Shown here one piece after another: positions 24,538-36,400 of a stretch of 64,000 nt of DNA. A program made the position numbers and the translations under genes. The notes beneath the pieces were generated by a model, which saw nothing but the letters and a program-made list of their open reading frames with translations, ran no database searches and was not told where the DNA came from. Numbering within the stretch: the stretch's first letter is position 1; every line of letters begins with the position of its first letter. The DNA is taken from contig CM046333.1 in the NCBI GenBank assembly GCA_025403435.1, forward strand, positions 15,029,770-15,093,769, written 5' to 3'. This DNA comes from Artocarpus heterophyllus. Its lineage: Eukaryota; Streptophyta; Magnoliopsida; Rosales; Moraceae.

Positions 24538-24792
24538 CCTAATTTTAAAATTAGATATGAATCCCTAAAATCATAGACTCTCTCTTTCTCTCTTCCTTCT
24601 CTTCCCTCAAATTCGCCCCTTTATCTCTACCTTCCTTCCACATCTAATCTCAAGGTCGACGTCAGAATCGTGGGTTCATTGACTCCGTTGAGTGTTCTCC
24701 TTGAGATATCAGGAGATTTGTCTGAATTCTCGATTGATATTCACTTGAAATTTGCTTGAATTGCATATGACGGAGGAACTCCTCGAGGTTTT

Positions 24793-26825
24793 TGTTAGAC
24801 ATGTATGCCCTAAGGAGTAAAAATGTAATAAGTTTTTTGAGACATTTTTATCAATAAAGAATTTATTCATTATTTATATACCAAATCTTGTCCTCTTTAT
24901 GTTCATATTTGTTGAATGTATGTTAAGCAAACAATAGTCTGAGACTGTCATTCTAAACCTTAAGAATTGGGCATATGATGGACGGATTATGCGGAAGACA
25001 CGATTTTTAAGGTGATGGTCTAAATCATACGATCTGCAATTGAGGGAATAAAGTTGGGTGCTTTATTTATGCAAAGATTGTTATGTTGTCTATATCCTTT
25101 TAGGGAGATGGTTTGTCTTGACCATCGAAGGTGGGCTCCGTGAATAGAAACATTAGCACATTGTCATAGGTGACGATGTATTGGATCGGGACATAAAGGG
25201 AATTGATTTAGATTAATAATTCTATCTCGGCAAATCGATTCACTTTAGACAATCATTTGTGTTGTATCTTAATCCTGAGATGAATAGTAGGTCCGTTGTC
25301 TTAACTCGTGTCTTTTGATGTACCAAAGGGTAACACCCACATCTTAATAGTGGTATGCATGCCGGTATGTTGGAGGCATGACTCTTGATGGCGTAGACTT
25401 GTTATTCATAGATATGGAATCCATAGCTTCTCTTTAGGAGTAATGATATCCTCTTATATGCGTTATCTTGCAATTGAAAAACTGGAGCGCTCAACCATTT
25501 GGATACATAGGTGTAACCGAATGGTATACTGTCTTTAGATGGTAAGTTTTCTAATGGTGAGATAATGGAACGTAAGATAAAAATAATCGAGAAGGTAAGA
25601 CAGAACTTGTCCTTAAGCCGATTATGGACTATCATATGGGGATACGATACACTATGATATGTCATGGAGACTTAGCTATATGAGCTTTGTAATTCTATGT
25701 AGTTCGAAAGTGCAGCTCTAAGCTTTTAGTGGAGTAACGTTGGAGTTGATAATTATGAAATGTATATCTGGGATATTGGGTTTCGTGATTATGAGGAGCT
25801 TGAATTATGTAGGTCCATTTGGTCCCCTTTGCTAGCTCATAACATCTTGTAACGACACGACGTCTTTTTTCAATAATTGGTGACTTATGTCGGATTTATC
25901 AGATTGGTTAAAATTTAGAAGAATTAAATAATTCATGTTTGTTTATCGGTTGAATTAATTTTGTAATAAAATTAATTCAAGATAAACTTGTTGAATTATT
26001 GGGATCGGATAATTCTTGTTTGTTTATCGGTTGATTTAATTTTGGATAAATTAGATCAGGATAAACTTGAAGAATTATTAGGAATTGATTTATTTTCTTA
26101 GAGATTATCTAGATAAAGTTGTTTTGATTAGATAACTTATCTATTGGGTTATTTGAATTAAAACTGAGACTTTATCGTATAGAATCTCGGGTGGAAAATA
26201 AAAGATTTGCGAGATTTTTTATTCGACAGTTCGGCCTGTCAATGGATGTGTTCGGCGGCCAATGGGGCCTGTTCAGCCTGCCGATCAAGTGGTTCGGCCT
26301 GCCGATCAACGAAGGATAAGATCACATATTTTCACGCAGATCTTATTAGATATTGATTCAAATTTGATTTTGATCCAAATTTTGAGACCTAATCTGATGA
26401 GGACTGACCCTAGGACCAACCTCTATAAATAGGGAGTGAGTCTCACAAGTTACTTATATCAATTGAGAGATTAAAAGTGATACTCTAGTAAGTGAGAATA
26501 TGAAAAACTCCCTAAGAGCTTTTGTTCACAAATCACGAACACTTGCTTTGGGTTCTCTCGATTGGTTGGAAGGACAGTCACCGGTGGAAGAGCTGTACGT
26601 GTGAGCCCACACTCACTCCGGTCGTGGACAAAGAATAATAAAGAAGACCAGTTGGTTGAGGCTCTTCTGAAACGTTATTTCTCTTCACAGATTGTAGAGG
26701 TTCTTCGGCACACAAAGGTTAGTAAGATCTGGTTAATTTATACATATAACATGTCAAACTTGTGTTTTGGAAATTACTTTGATATAAAATTTTTTAAAAT
26801 TTCGTTGCGCACTCTTTTTCCAACA
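24793..26825 (+). mobile_element. Solo copia LTR in the dioxygenase pseudogene (first)
   Basis: 2033 bp, TGTTAGACATG...TTTCCAACA. Flanked by target duplication GTTTT (24788-24792 and 26826-26830). TATA box TATAAATA at 26424-26431, with a GC-rich motif cluster upstream at 26222-26315. No internal region remains. Confidence 0.93.
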
Positions 26826-26920
26826 GTTTTGGATGGTGGGATGGTCGCCGTGAAGGCGTTTCACAAGCAGCTACGCAGAGGACAAAGCTGAGGCTTTATA
26901 GTGACAATTTAGGTGATGCT

Positions 26921-28924
26921 TGTTAGATATATAAGCCCTAAGGAGTAAAAATGTAATATGTTTTTGGAAACATTTTTATCAATAAAGAATTTATACATTA
27001 GTATATACCAAATCTTGTCCTCTTTACGTTCATATTTGTTGAATGTATGTTAAGTAAACAGTAGTCTGAGACTGTCAGTCTAAACCTTTAAGAATTGGGC
27101 ATATGATGGACTGATTATGCGGAAGATGCGATTCTTAAGGTGACGGTCTGAAACATATGATCCACAATCGAGGGAATAAAGTTGGGCACTTTATTCATAC
27201 AAAGATTGTTGTGTTGTCTATATCCCTATTGAGAGATGGTTTGTCTTGACCATTAGAGTTAGGACTCCGTGAATAGAAACATTGGCACATTGTCATAGGT
27301 GACGATGTGTTGGATCGGGACACAAAGTGAATTGATTTGGATTAATAATTCTATCTTGGTAAATCGATTCACTTTAGACAATCATTTGTATTGTATCTTA
27401 ATCCTGAGATGAATAGTGGGCCCGCTGTCTCGACTTGTGTCTTTTGATGTACCAAAGGGTGACTCCTACATTTCAATAATGGTATGCATGCCGGTACGTT
27501 GGAGGCATGACTCTTGATAGCGTAGACTTGTTATTCATAGATATGGAATCCATAGCTCCTCTTTAGGAGTAATGATATCCTCTTATATGTGTTATCCTGT
27601 AATTAAAAAATTAGAGCACTCAACCATTTGGATATATAGGTGTAACCAAATGGTATACTATCTTTGGATGGTAAGTTTTCTAATGGTGAAAAAATGGAAC
27701 GTAAGATAAAAATAATCGAGAAGGTAAGACAGAACATGTCCTTAAGTTGATTATGGATTATCATATGGGGATACGATACACTTTGATATGTCATGGAGAC
27801 TTAGCTATACGGCTTCGTAATTCTATAAAGTTTGAGGGTGCAGCTCCAAGCTTTTAGTGGAGTAGCGTTGGAGTTGATAATTGTGAAATGTATATCTGGG
27901 ATATTGGGTTCATAATTATCAAGAGCTTGAACTTTATAGGTCCATTTTGGTCCCCTTTGCTAGCTCACAAAATCCTGCAATGATACGACGTGCTTTTTCA
28001 ATAATTGGTGACTTATGTCGGATTTATTGGATTGGTTTAAAATTTGAAAGAATCAAATAATTCATGTCTGTTTATTAGTTGAATTAATTTTGTAATAAAA
28101 TTAATTTAAGATAAACTTGTTGGATTATTAGGATTGAATAATTCTTGTCTGTTTATCGGTTGATTTAATTGGATAAATTAAATCAAGATAAACTTGTAGA
28201 ATTATTGTGAATTGATTTATTTTCTTAGAGATTATCTTGATAAAGTTTGTTTTGATCAGATAACTTCTCTATTGGGTTATTTGAATTAAAATTGAGATTT
28301 TATCCTATAGAATCTTGGGTGGAAAATAAAAGATTCGCAGAGATATTTACGTGGCAGTTTGGCCTGTCGATGGGGCCTGTTCGGCCTGCCGATCAGCGAA
28401 AGATAAGATTACACGTTTTCACGCGGATCTTATCAGATATTCATCCGAACTTGATTATGTTTCGAGTTTTTGAGACCTAATCTGATAAGGACTGATCCTA
28501 GGACCAATTGCTATATAAAGGGAGTAAGTCTCATGAGTTACTTAAATCAATTGAGAGATTAAGAGTGATACTCTTCTGGTGAGCATCTGAAAACTCTCTA
28601 AGAGCTTTTGTTCACAAATCACGAGCACTAGTTTTGGGTTCTATCGATTGGTTGGAAGGAGAGTCACCGGTGGAAGAGCTGTACGTGTGAGCCCACACTC
28701 ACTCCGATCGTGGATAGAGAATAGCAAAGAAGACCAGTTGGTTAAGGCTCTTTTGAAACGTTACTTCTCTTCACGAGTCGCGGAGGTTCTTCGGCACATA
28801 AAGGTTAGTAAGATCTATTTAATTTATACATATAGCATGTCAAACTTGTGTTTTGAAAAAATACTCTGATGTTAAAACTTTTTAAAAATTTCTGCTGCGC
28901 ACCTCACACCTAATTTTTCCTACA
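26921..28924 (+). mobile_element. Solo copia LTR in the dioxygenase pseudogene (second)
   Basis: 2004 bp, TGTTAGATATA...TTTCCTACA. Flanked by target duplication ATGCT (26916-26920 and 28925-28929). TATA near 28513; the GC-rich cluster is reduced (28350-28395). It looks more diverged than the first solo LTR. Confidence 0.92.
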
Positions 28925-29255
28925 ATGCTGTCATGTACAAGTTGAACTTCCACTTGTACTGAGCAAGAGCCACCGACTAGTGGGACACGTTATGAGTGAG
29001 GCTTGTGCCTGAATCGCATGTGATGGAGAAACTCACCGAGATGTGCAAGGATGCAGTGGCAGAGTGGGACTAGGCGGTTGTGTGGTTAGGAGAGGTGATT
29101 TTGGGGTAGTTGAAAGAAGAGCTAGGTTTGTCTGTGAGGGGGCTTAGGAAGCTGACATGCTTGGAGACAAGGACCATGGTGGGTTAGTACTACCCATACT
29201 GATGGCATCTTGATCGAATGGTGGGGATTGTTTGATACGGACTCGAGAGTTTGTA

Positions 29256-30200
29256 AAAATTTTGGTTAGTTTGTAGATCTAAATTTTATTTATTTTTTAT
29301 TTATTTTTCTGTTGATTCCTTTCTTCTTAATTTTCATTGGAGATTTGGAGTTTGGATCTCATTTTGTGTTTCAATTTAGTTTGTGATTTGTGTTTTGGGT
29401 CCTGCTGTGAATTTTTTGTTGAGATTTTGTGGTTGTATATTAGCAATTGATTACAGATTTGAATTTTTTGCTTAAATGTGGTTTGGTTTGTTTGTTGATC
29501 AGATTTTTTTTTTTCGACGATTGAAATGGTTGTCAAGGTTCCACGACGGAATCTAGTAGGTTCCAATATTGGAATCTACTAGGTTAGAATGTATCACTTG
29601 GTGTTGGCAACCTGAGATAATTGATGCTTCTTTGTTTCAAAGAAAATATATTGGAATCTTTGAAACCTACCAAGTTATAATTAGGCATCCTGCGTCGGTG
29701 ACCAAAGGTGATTGATGCTTCTTTGTTTCAAAGAAAATATGTTAGAATTTAATAGATTCAAACTTTAGAACCTACCACGTTATAATTTTGCACCCTGTGT
29801 CAGCGATCGGAGGCGATGGATGTTTTTTTTGTTACAAAGAAAATATTTTAGAATTTGGTGGGTTCTAGGATGGTAGCGAGTTCTGGGATAGAACTTGGTG
29901 GGTTTTGGTAGGTTCAAGTGAGTTTCCTCCTGAGTGAGCGAGAAGGTAGGGTCATTTGGACCTTTAATAACTACTAATATCTCTAATAAAAAAATAGTTT
30001 TAATAAGTAATTTGTTGGAGGTTATTTTTCATAAATTAGGGCATTTGGAGGGCATTTGTCTTTTTTTTCTGCTCGCATCCAGTTTCCCCTGCTTAGCCCA
30101 AGTCCAGTCCAGCGGGAAAAAGCCCAATTGCCTACTCAGCGCCATTTTCACCGCATCTTTTGCGTTCCCCCCAAACCTCCTCTTTTTTTTTTTTAGTTTG
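29256..30200. other. T-rich DNA upstream of SPT5
   Basis: No coding sequence was recognised. 29256-29590 is T/G-rich and intron-like, possibly the decayed continuation of the dioxygenase pseudogene. 29593-29890 is a triplicated repeat. 29890-30200 has no recognised feature. Confidence 0.5.
29593..29890. repeat. Triplicated ~100-bp repeat
   Basis: Three diverged copies share TGATGCTTCTTTGTTTCAAAG (29623, 29714 and a weaker one at 29816) and a preceding GTGTTGGCAACC / GCGTCGGTGACC / GTGTCAGCGATC block. Copy offsets are about 91 and 104 bp. Confidence 0.75.
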
Positions 30201-30230
30201 TTTTAAGCCCCGTCCTCGCTCCTCATCCTC

Positions 30231-30427
30231 TTCCCTCGGATCAGAGTCATTTCTTGTCTCTCTTTCTACTGCGATCACAGCACGAAAATTACAAAAAACC
30301 GCCATACACACATATATTATATATTTGCAACCCCTCTAGGGTTCTTTCTTTGCTTGCTGTTACGTAGCGCTTACGCTCGCACTTTGCGAAACCCTCGAAG
30401 TTCCCGAATTCGATTCGCAGAAGAGCC
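30231..30427 (+). promoter_or_regulatory. SPT5 promoter and 5' leader
   Basis: An AT-rich TATATTATATAT stretch at about 30313-30325 could act as TATA. Downstream are CTAGGGTTC (30336-30344) and AAACCCTCG (30389-30397), resembling telo-box elements common in plant housekeeping promoters. The transcription start is not fixed by the sequence. Confidence 0.45.
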
Positions 30428-33400
30428 ATGCCGCTCCGCCGGAGAGACGAGGAAGACGACGAAATGGAGCCGGAGGACGACGAGGACTACGGCGAGGAGC
30501 GGGGGCAAGCGCTAGACGATGAGGAATTGGAGGCGGCGGAGGAAGAGGAGGAGGAGGAGGAGGAGGAAGATGACCGAAGAGGCGGCTCGAACAGGAAGCG
30601 GAGGAGATCGGATTTCATCGACGACGTGGCGGAGGAGGATGAGGAGGAGGAGGAAGACGATGACGAGGACGAGTACGGTGGACGCCGCAGAGGCGGCGCC
30701 GCTGGGAGACGCAACAAGAAGCCCTCGGGGTCGCAGTTTTTTGATCTCGAGGCCGAGGTCGACAGCGACGAGGACGAAGAGGAGGAGGACGTCGAGGACG
30801 GTAAGGGTTTTCGTTGATTTGTTCGTTTCTTTTGCTTAATTTCATGATTTGGTTCAGTTTAGGTTCAAGATTTGTGGTTTTGGATTGGATTCTTGATAGA
30901 CTTAGGTTTAGAGAGGGTCATTGGTAGTTTTGTTACCGATTAAGCATTGTTTGCAGATGCTTTGTATTGTTTGTTCTGGAAAGAACGGGATGGGTTTTAC
31001 CACTATTCATTTTGTTTGGGGATTTAGGGACCTGAATGTGGAAATTATTAGAAGATGTTTCTTTTTCTGCGTGTACGGTTCGGAAATTTCTTTTGTTTAG
31101 TTTTTCTTGTATGGTTACATCATTTTGTTCGGAATTTTAATGAGCTGATAAATTTAGTGTCGAAACTTAAAATGAACCATTTCGGCGGATGATGATATGC
31201 AGTCGATTACTTTTTCTTTTGTTAGTTTCATAATTTGATCTTTTTTTGGTCTATGGGTGGGTTTATTCATTGATTGGGTGGTGATTTGCTATGGATTTTT
31301 AACGGCATGATGATATTCAGTCGATTACTTTTTCTTTCGTTAGTTTCATAATTTGATCTTATTTTGGTCTATGGGTGGGTTTATTCATTGATTGGGTGGT
31401 GATTTGCATTGGATTTTTAACGGCATTACATTGTGAGTTTGTTAGATGGTGTGTTGGTGGCACGGTTTAGGGATTGAAAATTGTTCACAGGGCAAATTGC
31501 ATTGGTTGGTCACTTGTTCTGTCCTCTGGAGAAGGCGTGGTTTGTGGCCGTGTTCTTTTTTTGTTGGTGACATACGGACATATATGCGGAAGTTATATTA
31601 GTATGCTCTGTTTTTGGGAGTACGGTGGGAGTTTTTTCCCCTTTTTCCTGCCTATGTGTTTAGATTAATTTGATGGGGATTTGAATTTTTATTTTTTACT
31701 ATTATTATTTTTTAAGGTTATGTAATATTTAGAATTGGAATAGAAATGGACTATTTGCTGGTAATCACGTTGCCCATGGTAGATGGCAATAATTTTTCTT
31801 GTTATATGAAATTGGAACTTTACAAATGGCCTCCAATGTGTGAGGTGTTTGATTTCTTCTTTTTTCTTGGTCTGTTTTACTATGGTCTCTTCATCTGTTA
31901 AAAATATCATGCCACACAAGTATCTTCGAAAAAAGAAATCTTTGGAAGAGCTTCCTGGTTTGATTTGGAAATCTCTCTTATTTATTTGTTTCATTTTCCC
32001 TCCTTCAATATGGTGTTTGGCAAATCATCTAAAATTTTGTACATTGCATTTGAGGGGTTTATTTCGAATTACCTTATATAGCTTGCGTGTAATTGCTCTT
32101 AGGCTATTATGTTTTAGTTACTTTTCAGTTAATTTTGGCAGCGAGTTTATTTTGATCTTTTTTTTTTTAAATGTCAAGGCAAACCCTTAATCAAAATGCA
32201 GGTAGCTTTGCTTGATATTGTGGTCCCAATTTTTGCGTTTTTAGGTTTGTTGAGTCAAGACATATAATGTGGATTTTTTTTCCTTTTCCTCCCTTTGGCT
32301 GAAAACGTAGTGGTATTGACTTTCGAGGAGCAATGGATCGACTTGTATCTCCCTCTGTTTCAATACCAGGAGTCTTGCATTACACCTGTCACATATCTGT
32401 TTTTATCTAGCAAAAAAGTATTTTTGGGGTCTTTCTACTTGATGCTTTTTATGGTCAATCTGGTTTTATTTTCACTGATTTGTAATGAGATTGGTTTGGG
32501 TTGATAAATTAATAAGATGTGCGTACAGACTTCATTGATAGAGATGATGTAGCTGAGGAAGATGATGATAGAAGGATGCACCGTCGTCCATTACTTCCAC
32601 GGGAGGACGACCAAGAAGATGTTGAAGCTCTTGAGAGAAGAATTCAGGAAAGATATGCGAGGTCTAGTCACACAGAGTATGATGAGGAGACCACAGATGT
32701 AGACCAGCAAGCTCTTCTGCCATCTGTTAGAGATCCAAAGTTGTGGATGGTGAAATGTGCGGTATGATTCCTACTCTCTGTACTATGTTTCAAATTTAAA
32801 TATTTAAACCATTCGTTTGGTGGGTTAGTTTTGGAATTTTATTGTATTGACGTTTGTCAGATTGGTAAAGAGCGAGAGGTTGCTGCTTGCTTAATGCAAA
32901 AGTTCATTGATAAAGGATCTGAACTGCAAATAAAGTCTGTCATTGCTCTAGATCATCTGAAGAACTATGTTTATATTGAAGCAGACAGAGAAGCCCATGC
33001 GAAGGAGGTATGTTATATATGTGAAAAATACATTAATTTTTGTTGCTTTATGTGGGCTTCGATCGACTTTTTGGAGGGAAGGTTCGTGTTCGGAGTTATA
33101 CATGAGATAAATGCTACATTGTTAAATCGTATTTTGATGTTTTTCTTTGCTTCAGGCTTGCAAAGGTCTGCGCAACATATATGCCCAGAAAGTAATGCTT
33201 GTTCCCATTAGAGAAATGACAGAGGTTCTTTCGGTTGAAAGCAAAGCAATAGATCTTTCTAGAGATACTTGGGTCAGGATGAAAATTGGCACGTATAAAG
33301 GGGACCTTGCAAAAGTATGGGTTATTTGTTTTGTTTTTGTTTTTGTTTTTGTTTTTTGTTTTTTTTTTTCATTGCTGCTAGTTTCCAAGTTCTTTCATCT

Positions 33401-36400
33401 TGATTCCTTCAAGTTCTCTTATCACTTTCAAGCTTTGTTTCTGTAGGTAGTTGATGTGGATAATGTACGGCAGAGAGTTACAGTGAAGTTAATTCCAAGG
33501 ATAGACTTGCAGGCTCTTGCAAATAAATTGGTAAACTTGATAACCTGTTTATTGACACCTTTCTTTCCCATGTTGTTTATGAAATAGATTTGTGATTTGT
33601 TCATTAATAGTTGCTAAGTTTTATTGAGGCAGTGATTTCTCTATGTCTGAGCAAGGGAGAAAGTTTCTTCTACGTTGTTGTAAATCTTTGGAAAACTTAT
33701 CATGTTGGTTTTGCCTAATTGATCATATGATTAGTCTTTTTGTTTGATCATTTCGGTGTCTTCCTTTTTGTGAGTCTTCAATTGTATCATTATTGATTTT
33801 CAAGTAATTTCATGATAATTCCTTCGTTAACAGGAGGGTAGAGAAGTTGTAAAGAAGAAGGCATTTGTTCCTCCTCCGCGTTTTATGAATATAGACGAGG
33901 CTAGGTAATTGTGAACTTTTTTTTTTGGTTGATTGGGAGATATTTCGTTTGAATTCTGTTCATATGTCTTGATTAATTTTTTCTGATGTTTGTGTTTATG
34001 CAGAGAGCTGCACATTAGGGTGGAACGCAGGCGAGATCCGATGACTGGTGATTACTTTGAGAACATTGGTGGCATGTTGTTTAAGGATGGTTTCTTATAT
34101 AAAACAGTATCAATGAAATCTATTAGTGTTCAAAATATAAAACCCACCTTTGATGAGCTTGAAAAATTCCGGAAACCCGGCGAGAATGGCGATGGAGATA
34201 TAGCTAGCCTGTCCACTTTATTTGCAAACAGAAAAAAGGGGCACTTTATGAAGGGTGATGCAGTTATTGTTGTAAAGGGAGATCTCAGAAATTTGAAAGG
34301 GTGGGTTGAGAAAGTGGAGGAAGAAAATGTTCATATTAGGCCAGAAATGAAAGGCCTTCCAGTAAGAATACATATTCTTTATTTATAGTTTTGTATGTTT
34401 TAAATTGATTCCTTTTCTGACTGTATTTAATTTCCTTGCCTGTAGAATACAAAGAAGTTGTTTTATTGTTTGTGGTGATTGTAACGAATTTTATCATTGC
34501 AGGCAACTCTTGCTGTACATGAGAAAGAGCTTTGCAAGTACTTTGAACCTGGGAATCATGTAAAAGTTGTATCTGGTACTAAAGAGGGTGCAACTGGTAT
34601 GGTTGTTAAGGTCGAGCAGCACGTGCTCATTATATTATCTGATACAACAAAGGAGCATGTGAGTGGTTTATTATACTTGTATTTCATCTCATTTTTATTT
34701 TGTTGGGGCAACATCTGGGCTTGAGATTGACTTTATTTCTAGAATGTATTGTGCTTATGTTGGTATACTGCTCCCAGATCCGTGTATTTGCTGATGATGT
34801 TGTGGAGAGCTCTGAGGTGACAACTGGTGTCACAAGAATGGGGGATTATGAACTTCATGATCTTGTCTTACTGGAGTAATTTGATTTTCCTTTCTTAGTT
34901 TACTTTTTAATTCTTGAACTATTTCTATTTGTCTCTTTTCCTACGCGTTGTTAGTCATAAAATATTTCATTTTTGATCCGGTGCAGTAATATGAGCTTTG
35001 GTGTAATTATACGTGTGGAAAGTGAAGCATTTCAGGTACTTTTTTAAGATTGTTGCAAATTTATTCCTCGTGCAGAATTGTTGTCTTATTTATATCACTG
35101 TAAGCCAGGTGCTGAAGGGAGTTACAGATAGACCCGAGGTTGCTCTTGTCAAGTTAAGAGAGATCAAATGCAAGCTTGAAAAGAAAACTAGCGTTCAAGA
35201 TCGGTATGAGAACACAGTATCTGTAAAAGATGTTGTCAGGATCATTGACGGTCCATGCAGAGTGAGTTTTATATTTCTGGCTTGATTATGTTCACAAGAT
35301 TTAATGTGGTGTGTGTTGTTTCCTGTAAAGAAACAGAACAAGATTTTGATAAAATTCATGTGTCTGATAATAGTTCTTCTCATGCCAGGGAAAGCAAGGT
35401 CCAGTAGAACACATATACAAGGGTGTTTTGTTTATCTACGATCGCCATCACCTTGAGCATGCAGGTTTTATATGTGCAAAGTCCCAATCATGTATTATTG
35501 TGGGAGGATCACGTGGCAATGGCGATCGAAATGTAAGTTCTTTTTGTTCTTGTTTTGAGGATTTCTTTGGGGAAATTGTTGTTTTGAGGAATTAATTTTT
35601 CATTTATTTATTAATTTATTTGAGATTCTGGTCTGATGCTTCATTGATCTAAATCTTATACATCAAATTTTAGGGTGATTCGTACGCCAGACTTTCCCAT
35701 CTCAGAACTCCATCTCATGTTCCCCAGTCCCCAAGGCGATTTTCTAGGGGAGGGCCGCCAATTGACTGTGAGTTGCTTAATCGTGCAATCTGCTCCTTAA
35801 ATATGACTGTTTCAAATAATGGTCTCAGATCTTTCTGGTTTATTTAACCATGTGCAAATTACATTAAAGTTCCACTTGTATGGTTCAGCTCGTGGAAGGG
35901 GTAGAGGCGGAAGAGGGCATGATGGGTCTACTGGTGCCACAGTAAAAATTTGCAAGGGTCCCTTCAAGGGTTATCGTGGGCGTGTTAAAGAATTTAAGGG
36001 AAATACTGTGCGGATTGAATTGGAGTCTCAAATGAAGGAGGTTACAGGCAAGTCTACCCATTCATAGAATTATTTCCTTACTGTTTATTATGCTCTCAAA
36101 TGAGCTTTAACAATTGGGTTGTTCCTGCAGTTGATCGTTCATGTATATCTGACAACTTAGCTGTTACAACACCATACCGGTAATTTGTCACATTTCTCTC
36201 TCAATTCTATATATATATTCTCTTGTCTGCAGCTTTTTTTTTGTTATTATTTTCTGCAATTGATTTAGAACTTTTGTTATAAATATTTCAGCGATACATC
36301 TAGATATGGTATGGGAAGTGAGACGCCCATGCATCCTTCTCGAACTCCTCTACATCCATATATGACCCCCATGAGAGATCCTGGAGGTTTGTTTTCTTGA

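Larger units (their letters stand above)
24655..29255 (+). pseudogene. 2-oxoglutarate/Fe(II) dioxygenase pseudogene (ACC-oxidase-homolog type), broken by two solo LTRs
   Basis: Removing the two LTRs and one copy of each target duplication joins 24775-24792, 26831-26920 and 28930-29255 into one recognisable reading: segments like VKAFHKQ, LYSDNLGDAVMYKLNFHLY, LGEVILG, ELGLS, TCLETRTMVG-YYPY and RMVGIV match the N-terminal half of plant ACC-oxidase-homolog dioxygenases. At least six in-frame stops and a frameshift near 29240 show it is dead. The iron-binding His/Asp and the C-terminal half are not visible. A weaker upstream match (GFIDSV...RRFV, about 24665-24725) may be more of the N-terminus. 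Family assignment is by remembered family pattern; no alignment was run. Confidence 0.7.

Noticed and set aside
26562..26891. 109-codon frame that looks kinase-like at its end (GGMVAVKAF)
   Set aside because: It runs from the LTR into host sequence; the VAVKAFHKQ part fits a 2-oxoglutarate dioxygenase pseudogene once the LTRs are removed, not a kinase.
30487..30845. Minus-strand and alternative-frame open frames with poly-Ser or poly-Arg/Pro across SPT5 exon 1
   Set aside because: They are the complement and shifted readings of the GAG/GAC-rich acidic exon of SPT5.
31474..32504. Several 60-116-codon frames between SPT5 exons 1 and 2
   Set aside because: They lie in a T-rich intron; the splice sites at 30801 and 32528 keep the SPT5 reading frame without them.
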